This document shows positions 6,656 to 11,468 of a stretch of DNA of 11,468 nucleotides, in pieces (position 1 is the stretch's first letter; each line of letters starts with the position of its first letter). The position numbers and the translations under genes are program-made. Under the pieces are notes generated by a model, which searched no databases, was not told where the DNA came from, and was given only the letters and a program-made list of their open reading frames with translations. This DNA comes from an uncultured Bacteroidota bacterium (lineage in GTDB: Bacteria > Bacteroidota > Bacteroidia > Flavobacteriales > BACL11): the NCBI GenBank assembly GCA_902514225.1, contig CABXPN010000032.1, forward strand, positions 1 to 11,468. The letters run 5' to 3'.

Positions 6656-7177
6656 ATGGCACTAATAAAAAAAGTAAAAGGCATTTTGCCAAAATTTGGG
6701 AAAGAAATCTATTTATCAGAAAATGCAACAATAGTTGGAGATGTTGTTATGGGGGATAATTGTAGCGTTTGGTTTAATGCAGTTGTTAGAGGTGATGTTA
6801 ACTATATCCGAATAGGAAATAAAGTAAATATACAAGATGGTGCAATTGTTCATTGTACTTATAAAAAAGCTGCTACCGAAATAGGGAATAATATTTCAAT
6901 TGGACATAACGCTATAGTTCATGGATGTAAAATAAAAGACAATGTATTAATTGGAATGGGATCGATTGTGATGGACAATTGTATTATTGAGAGTAATTCT
7001 ATTATTGCAGCAGGATCAATTGTTTTAGAAGGTACTCATGTAGAGTCAGGTAGTATTTATGCTGGAGTTCCTGCTAAAAAAGTGAAAGAATTAGATGAAC
7101 AGCAAACAAAAATATTAATAAAAGGTATTGCAGATAATTATGTAATGTATTCTTCTTGGTTTACTGATGAAGAGTAA
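6656..7177 (+). CDS. Gamma-class carbonic anhydrase family protein (left-handed beta-helix)
   Basis: The protein has 173 residues. The hexapeptide-repeat pattern of a left-handed beta-helix runs from about residue 20 to 140. The three zinc-ligand histidines of the gamma class are present: His66 (DGAIVHCT), His84 (IGHNAIVHG) and His89. Arg45, Asp47 and Gln60 match the conserved active-site positions of the class. The acidic loop with the proton-shuttle Glu of Methanosarcina Cam is missing, so it belongs with the CamH/YrdA/PaaY-like proteins. Family members form trimers and either hydrate CO2 or have other, poorly known, metal-dependent roles. The activity is therefore likely but unproven. The ATG at 6656 follows a short leader. 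The 3' end overlaps murI by 17 bp, tail to tail, without an intervening terminator. Confidence 0.92.
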   Translation: MALIKKVKGILPKFGKEIYLSENATIVGDVVMGDNCSVWFNAVVRGDVNYIRIGNKVNIQDGAIVHCTYKKAATEIGNNISIGHNAIVHGCKIKDNVLIGMGSIVMDNCIIESNSIIAAGSIVLEGTHVESGSIYAGVPAKKVKELDEQQTKILIKGIADNYVMYSSWFTDEE

Positions 7178-7961
7178 TCTCAGTTAGTTTAATTTCTTCT
7201 TGGAAGAAGAATTTTGCGCTTTTTTCAAATGATTTAGTGTAATTAGAAACAAAGAATTGATTTTCTGAATTATCTGTGTCACTTAGTAAATTAAGATTAT
7301 TTAATTTAGTTTTAATGTGTTTTGCAACAATATTAGCTGAGTCAATTACATTAATCTCATTATTATAAAACTCTTCTATTTCTTTTTGAATAAGTGGATA
7401 GTGTGTGCAAGCTAAAATCAGACTATTTATATCTTTTAGGGCTGGGTTGTTTAAATAATTCTGAATAATTGTTTTACTAATTTCTTCATTAATAAAACCT
7501 TCTTCTATCATAGGTGCTAAAAGTGGAGTTGCTAATGAATTGACTTTCTGATTTTTATTTTTTTGTAATATCTTTTCAGAATAAATGTCAGAACTAATTG
7601 TTGCTTTTGTTCCTATAACTCCGATATTGCAATTGTTACAATTTTCATTTACATAATCTACAACCGGATCAATTACATTAAAAACTTCAATATTATTCGT
7701 GTTTTCCTTTACAACATCAAAAGCAACAGAAGAAGCAGAATTACATGCAATTACAATAGCTTTACAATTCTTATTTTTTAGGAAATCACTTATGTTTTTG
7801 ACAAATTCTTGTATTGCTTTTGCTGATTTTTCTCCGTAAGGTAAATGCTTTGTATCTCCAAAATATATGATAGATTCGTTAGGCAATAATTCTTTTATAG
7901 AGTGAGCTATAGTAAGCCCTCCAATTCCTGAATCAAAAATACCAATAGGAGAATTTTTCAT
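7161..7961 (-). CDS. murI: Glutamate racemase
   Basis: Cytoplasmic cofactor-independent racemase that makes D-glutamate for peptidoglycan. It has 266 residues, the usual length. The N-terminus PIGIFDSGIGGLT (5-17) contains the conserved Asp10-Ser11, and YFGDTKHLPYGEKS (33-46) is also characteristic. The two catalytic cysteines are Cys73 in ACNSAS and Cys185 in ACTHYPL, the latter followed by His187. An extra CxxC (residues 108-111) is of unknown meaning. The gene begins 13 bp beyond the terminator that follows the ompH genes; a near-match -7 box (TATCTTTA, minus strand, 7973-7966) would leave almost no leader, so it may depend partly on read-through from the bamA operon. The position downstream of bamA-ompH-ompH is common in Bacteroidota. 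Confidence 0.96.
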   Translation of the reverse strand: MKNSPIGIFDSGIGGLTIAHSIKELLPNESIIYFGDTKHLPYGEKSAKAIQEFVKNISDFLKNKNCKAIVIACNSASSVAFDVVKENTNNIEVFNVIDPVVDYVNENCNNCNIGVIGTKATISSDIYSEKILQKNKNQKVNSLATPLLAPMIEEGFINEEISKTIIQNYLNNPALKDINSLILACTHYPLIQKEIEEFYNNEINVIDSANIVAKHIKTKLNNLNLLSDTDNSENQFFVSNYTKSFEKSAKFFFQEEIKLTEITLHQ

Positions 7962-7974
7962 TAGTTAAAGATAT

Positions 7975-8006
7975 AAAAAAAGCACCTTTTAAAAGATGCT
8001 TTTTTT
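7975..8006 (-). terminator. Intrinsic terminator after the bamA-ompH operon
   Basis: AAAAAAAGCA (7975-7984) pairs with TGCTTTTTTT (7997-8006), and an inner CTTTT/AAAAG pairing (7986-7995) extends the hairpin past one mismatch. On the minus strand the stem ends in seven U residues. It lies 20 bp after the stop of the second ompH gene and just before the murI start. Confidence 0.8.
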
Positions 8007-8025
8007 GGAATAAGTTTATTTAGTA

Positions 8026-8520
8026 TTAAAGACCTAATTCTTTCTTAACTTTATCTAAGATGTTTTCGCTATCTTTTTGATAAAGTAAAACTCCTGAACT
8101 TGAATCTAATATATAAGTATATTTACCTTTTTCTGCTACCTCATCAATAGCTTTCTGAGCTTTTTCTAAAATAGGTTGTAGTAATTCTTGTTCTTTTTTT
8201 TGTAAAGAAGTTTGTGCAGATTGTTGGAAAGTAGTTATTCTTTGTTCTAATCCTTGAATTTCAGCTATTTTATCTTGCTTTGTTAAATCATCATAATTTG
8301 CTTCATTATTTTGATAATCTTCAATCATAGATTGATATTCAGTTTGCATTGAAATTAACTGACTTTCTAATCCTTTTGCATAATCTTGTAAGGCAGTTTC
8401 TGCTTTCGTTCTTTCTGGCATTAAGGAAAGTAATTCCTGAGAATTAATATGTCCTAGTTTCTGAGCAAAAGTTCCGAAAGTTAAAAGTCCGAAAACGGCT
8501 AATAGTGCTAATTTTTTCAT
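8026..8520 (-). CDS. OmpH/Skp family periplasmic chaperone, second copy in the operon
   Basis: Predicted secreted chaperone for unfolded outer-membrane proteins. It has 164 residues. The signal peptide covers about residues 1-19 (MKK, a hydrophobic core, then FGTFA before QKLGH), probably cut by signal peptidase I, with no lipobox cysteine. The mature part opens with the short beta strand KLGHINSQELL typical of OmpH, continues in a long charged, Gln/Glu/Lys-rich helical stretch (about 40-130) expected to form the coiled-coil tentacle, and returns to strand in YTYILDSSSGVLLY. It follows its paralog by 28 bp on the same strand and is closed by the terminator at 7975-8006. The similarity between the two copies is family-level only, so this is an old duplication. 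Confidence 0.9.
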   Translation of the reverse strand: MKKLALLAVFGLLTFGTFAQKLGHINSQELLSLMPERTKAETALQDYAKGLESQLISMQTEYQSMIEDYQNNEANYDDLTKQDKIAEIQGLEQRITTFQQSAQTSLQKKEQELLQPILEKAQKAIDEVAEKGKYTYILDSSSGVLLYQKDSENILDKVKKELGL

Positions 8521-8548
8521 GTTATATTTGTTTTTAATTTATTATTTT

Positions 8549-9064
8549 TTAGTAACCCATTAATTCTAAAACCTTATCACTTTTGTCTAAATCAGGATTT
8601 GAGTATAGCATAATCAAGTCACTTGAAGCGTCAAAAATAATAGAATATTTGTTAATAGCAGCTAATTGTTGAACTGCATCAAAAATTCTATCTTGTATAG
8701 GTTTTATTAAGTCCTGTCTTTTCTTGTAAAGTTCTCCTTCAGGTCCGAAATATTTTTTTTGCAAAGCTTGTACAGATTTTTCTTTATCAATAATAGCTTC
8801 CTCTCTTTTTGCTTTCATTTCTGCAGTAAGTAGTACTTGTTCAGATTGATAAGTTCTGTACATTTGTTCAACATCTGCATACGCATTTTCAATTTCTGTT
8901 TGCCATGCTGCAGAAAATTCATTTATCTTTTCTTCTGCTTGTACAAAGTCAGGTATTTTTGTTAGTATATAATCTGTATCAACATATGCGAATTTTTGTG
9001 CTGAAACGCTAAATGAAGATAAAGCAATAACTGCAAATAAGATTAAATTTTTTATTGTTTTCAT
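8549..9064 (-). CDS. OmpH/Skp family periplasmic chaperone, first copy in the operon
   Basis: The protein has 171 residues. The signal peptide covers about residues 1-22 (MKTIKN, a hydrophobic core, SFSVSA before QKFAY). The mature protein starts with the OmpH strand KFAYVDTDYILTKIPDF, followed by a long helical, charged region (about 42-130) that includes YFGPEGELYKKRQDLIKPIQDRI, a stretch common in Bacteroidota OmpH proteins. It ends with the strand KYSIIFDASSDLIMLYSN. Such proteins form trimers that hold outer-membrane proteins unfolded in the periplasm before BamA inserts them. It starts 11 bp after the bamA stop, so the two are almost certainly cotranscribed and functionally linked. Compared with the downstream copy it has a different C-terminus (KVLELMGY), which suggests divided roles. 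Confidence 0.91.
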   Translation of the reverse strand: MKTIKNLILFAVIALSSFSVSAQKFAYVDTDYILTKIPDFVQAEEKINEFSAAWQTEIENAYADVEQMYRTYQSEQVLLTAEMKAKREEAIIDKEKSVQALQKKYFGPEGELYKKRQDLIKPIQDRIFDAVQQLAAINKYSIIFDASSDLIMLYSNPDLDKSDKVLELMGY

Positions 9065-9075
9065 ATTATTAATTT

Positions 9076-11468
9076 TTAAAAGTTTTGTCCTATAGAAAAA
9101 TGAAACTGACCAATATTTGCATCTGGATTTCCAGGAATTTCATCTAATCCCCATCCATAGTCTAATCCCATTAATCCCATCATTGGTATTGTAATTCTTA
9201 CTCCAACACCTGCAGATCTTTTTACAGAAAAAGGATTGAAATAATCAAAATTATCCCAAGCGTTCCCTGCTTCAAGGAATCCTAAAGCGTAAACTGTAGA
9301 AGCTGGATTTAAACTAATAGCGTACCTAAGTTCTGCAGTATATCTGTTGTAAATTGTACCTCCAGTTTGTGGTGAAACAGAATTATTAGAATATCCTCTT
9401 AATGAGATTAATTCTCTACCGTCAAATTGATATCCCATTCCGCTCATTCCATCTCCACCTAAATAGAACCTTCCAAATGGAGCGGATCCAACACTTTTGT
9501 CGTACATGCCTAAATAACCCATTTCCATTCTTGTAGCTAAAACAAGTTTGTCTGTAAATGCAGAATACCATTTTGATTTGAAACTCCATTTGTAGTACTC
9601 CATATATTTATACAATTTTTGTTCAAGTAATACCTCTTTTTCTGCTTGGGTACATTCGTCACAAACAATCTCCTCTATTTTAGGAACACCGGTAAATAAA
9701 GAGTATGGAGGAGTGAATTTTGCATTCAGACTAAAATAAGACCCTCTTCTAGGAAAAGTTGGTTGGTCAACAGAATTTCTTCCGATAGTTGCACTCAGAT
9801 TAAAATCATTTGAAGTTCCATCCTTAAAACTAAAGAATGATTGAGAGTTTTCTAATTTATATTGCTGAAACCCAAGAGCAGAATTAAAAGTAAAAAAGTC
9901 ATCAGGAGATTGTAATCTCTTTCCTAATCCAATTGTAACTCCTGTAATTTGTGTGCTTTCTTTCTCGTCACCTTCCTGTCCGTTAGAAAATAAATTTTTA
10001 TAAAGAGAAACACTTAAAGAAGTTGGTTTTTTACCTCCAAGCCAAGGTTCCATAAATGATAATCTGTAGTTTTGATAATAGATACCATTTGAAGATGCAG
10101 CAAGCATTAATTGTTGCCCATCCCCTGAAGGAAGTATACCTCCCCACTGTTTTGGTTTAAAAACATTTCTAGTAGAGAAGTTTTTGAATTGAAGACTTAA
10201 TGTTCCAATTACTCTTCCTGCTCCCCAACCTCCTTGCAAATTAATCATGTCAGAAGATTTTTCCTCCACATTATATGTAATATTCACAGTGTTTCTGACT
10301 GGATCTGGGTCTATATCAATATTTCCTAAAGTTTCAGGATTAAAGTAATCTAAAGCAGCAAGTTCTCTTTGTGTACGGATGATATCAGAACGCTTAAATA
10401 AATCTCCAGGTTTTGTTCGGATTTCACGCATAATAACATGGTCGTTAGTTTTAGTGTTCCCGTTTACTGTTATCTTATTTATCCTAGCTTGTTGTCCTTC
10501 TCTAATTCTAATTTCTAAATCAATTTCATTATTTTCAGTTGCTGTTTCAATCGGATCTGCATTAAAAAATAAATACCCATCATCTAAATATAAGGAACTT
10601 AAATCGATTCCTGTTGCAGAACCATAAATTCGGCTATCTAAAACAGATTTATCAAAAATATCTCCCTTTTTAATAGATAATATCCTGTTTAATTCTTCAT
10701 TTGTGTAAATTGTGTTTCCTACAAATGTAATATTCCTGAAAGTATATGGTTCACCTTCATGTATCCATACTTCAATAGTCAGTTCGTTATCCAAATTTAG
10801 ATATGAGGAATCTTTAAGAATTCTGGCATCTCTAAATCCTTTTTCGTTATATTTTGCAATAATCGCATCTAAGTCAGATTGTAAATTATCTTCATTAAAC
10901 TTTGAAACTTTAAAGAACCTCCACCATTTTTTTGGTTTAGTTTCCTTCATCTTCTTACTTAAGGTATAATCAGATATAGCGTATGTCATATCTGCTTTAT
11001 TGTAAAAAGTTTTCTTTTCATTCTTCCTTAACTCTCTACCATGAATAATAATTTCTTTTATTTTTACTCTTTTTCCTTTTTTAATTGTAAAGGTTAGAGA
11101 TGAGGCATTTACGGTTTGTTTGTCTTCTTCAGTAGAATAATTTACTGATACATTATTGTACCCTTTATCTTTAAAATAAAGTTCAATTTTATAAATAGAG
11201 TTATTAATTAAGTTGTTTGTAAGGGTTTTCCCTCTCATTAACGTTAACTGTTCTTTTAATTCTGTGATATCGTGTTTTTTAATATCTCCTTTAAAATTAA
11301 ATTTGGATAACTTAGGATGTTCTTTCAGGTAAATGTCTAGGAAGATTTTTCCATCTTCAATTTTTGTAATACTTATTGATACATCTGAGAATAAAGCTTG
11401 TTTCCATAGTTTTTTTATAGATAATGAAATGTCTTCCCCAGGAATACTTATTGTTTCTCCTAAGTTAA
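9076..11468 (-). CDS. bamA: Outer membrane protein assembly factor BamA, N-terminus beyond the window
   Basis: Outer-membrane insertase of the BAM complex. The frame is open to the right edge: 796 residues are visible and the true start lies outside. The Met codon at 11238 is internal, because the 76 codons upstream encode the end of POTRA1 (ISIPGEDISLSIKKLW, then LFSDVSISITKI) and the start of POTRA2. Five POTRA domains are recognisable over about residues 1-405, with FVGNTIYTNEEL opening POTRA4 and ITVNGNTKTNDHVIMREI in POTRA5. A Trp/Lys-rich insertion (KPKKWWRFFKVSKF) in POTRA3 is typical of Bacteroidota. The 16-strand barrel follows, with FGRFYLGGDGMSG and the loop-6 motif LRGY (about 689-692). 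The last residue is Phe, as for barrel proteins. Unusual: a CDEC pair in a barrel loop (Cys602 and Cys605 of the visible part). Two ompH genes follow at once. Confidence 0.96.
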   Translation of the reverse strand, partial: NLGETISIPGEDISLSIKKLWKQALFSDVSISITKIEDGKIFLDIYLKEHPKLSKFNFKGDIKKHDITELKEQLTLMRGKTLTNNLINNSIYKIELYFKDKGYNNVSVNYSTEEDKQTVNASSLTFTIKKGKRVKIKEIIIHGRELRKNEKKTFYNKADMTYAISDYTLSKKMKETKPKKWWRFFKVSKFNEDNLQSDLDAIIAKYNEKGFRDARILKDSSYLNLDNELTIEVWIHEGEPYTFRNITFVGNTIYTNEELNRILSIKKGDIFDKSVLDSRIYGSATGIDLSSLYLDDGYLFFNADPIETATENNEIDLEIRIREGQQARINKITVNGNTKTNDHVIMREIRTKPGDLFKRSDIIRTQRELAALDYFNPETLGNIDIDPDPVRNTVNITYNVEEKSSDMINLQGGWGAGRVIGTLSLQFKNFSTRNVFKPKQWGGILPSGDGQQLMLAASSNGIYYQNYRLSFMEPWLGGKKPTSLSVSLYKNLFSNGQEGDEKESTQITGVTIGLGKRLQSPDDFFTFNSALGFQQYKLENSQSFFSFKDGTSNDFNLSATIGRNSVDQPTFPRRGSYFSLNAKFTPPYSLFTGVPKIEEIVCDECTQAEKEVLLEQKLYKYMEYYKWSFKSKWYSAFTDKLVLATRMEMGYLGMYDKSVGSAPFGRFYLGGDGMSGMGYQFDGRELISLRGYSNNSVSPQTGGTIYNRYTAELRYAISLNPASTVYALGFLEAGNAWDNFDYFNPFSVKRSAGVGVRITIPMMGLMGLDYGWGLDEIPGNPDANIGQFHFSIGQNF

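Noticed and set aside
6613..6684. N-terminal extension of 24 residues on the Nfu protein, looking like a hydrophobic signal or membrane segment
   Set aside because: It would cover the divergent promoter and the start of the carbonic anhydrase gene, and the Nfu domain begins at the Met codon at 6612. The hydrophobic look comes from AT-rich spacer DNA.
8523..8530. TATATTTG on the plus strand between the two ompH genes, a perfect -7 match
   Set aside because: It points away from the ompH gene it precedes and would only drive antisense RNA into the other ompH gene; with no other support it is likely chance in AT-rich DNA.
10379..10969. Two plus-strand open frames (82 and 85 codons) opposite bamA
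   Set aside because: Both are antisense to conserved POTRA coding sequence, have no plausible leader and show no family features.
11236..11238. Met codon at 11238 as the bamA start
   Set aside because: The 76 codons upstream are open in the same frame and encode typical POTRA1-POTRA2 sequence, so this Met is internal.

Overview
The window is about 11.5 kb of AT-rich DNA (roughly one third G+C by eye) from a member of the Bacteroidota, most likely a Flavobacteriales-like or related marine or aquatic lineage. Four things point there. The gene order bamA - ompH/skp - ompH/skp - murI is typical of the phylum. The KorA protein is a fused gamma-alpha type and the ferredoxin is of the Bacteroidota type. 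The recognisable promoter elements match the Bacteroidota -7 consensus TAnnTTTG rather than TATAAT. Start codons sit in A-rich leaders without clear Shine-Dalgarno sequences. No mobile element, tRNA, rRNA, CRISPR array or phage gene is visible, and coding density is very high.

Layout. (1) Positions 1-5432, minus strand: one apparent operon, read korA-korB-nuoA-nuoB-nuoC-nuoD-next gene. It encodes a two-subunit 2-oxoacid (probably 2-oxoglutarate):ferredoxin oxidoreductase followed by the first subunits of respiratory complex I. The nuoB/C, nuoC/D and nuoD/next junctions are all 1-bp TAATG overlaps. (2) Positions 5433-5648: a divergent control region. (3) Positions 5649-5966, plus strand: an Alvin-type 2[4Fe-4S] ferredoxin, closed by a strong bidirectional terminator at 5990-6023. 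(4) Positions 6025-6612 minus and 6656-7177 plus: a divergent pair, an Nfu-type Fe-S carrier and a gamma-class carbonic-anhydrase-like protein, whose -7 elements abut as a near-palindrome. (5) Positions 7161-7961 minus: glutamate racemase, overlapping the 3' end of the carbonic anhydrase gene tail to tail. (6) Positions 8026-11468 minus: bamA (cut by the window edge) followed by two ompH/skp paralogs, with a terminator at 7975-8006.

How they work together. The left half reads as an electron-transfer module: KorAB oxidises a 2-oxoacid and reduces ferredoxin; a ferredoxin is encoded divergently next door; complex I genes lie directly downstream of korB. The 15 codons after nuoD do not look like NuoE and resemble a NuoH start. 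Together with the form of NuoA, this raises the possibility of a complex I lacking the NADH module NuoEFG and fed by ferredoxin; that is inference. Nfu would supply Fe-S clusters to these proteins. The right half is envelope biogenesis: BamA inserts outer-membrane proteins, the Skp/OmpH proteins are periplasmic chaperones, and MurI makes D-glutamate for peptidoglycan.

Two gene boundaries need care. nuoB most likely starts at ATG 2208 rather than at an upstream TTG (2229). The bamA reading frame stays open to the right edge, so the Met codon at 11238 is internal and not the start.
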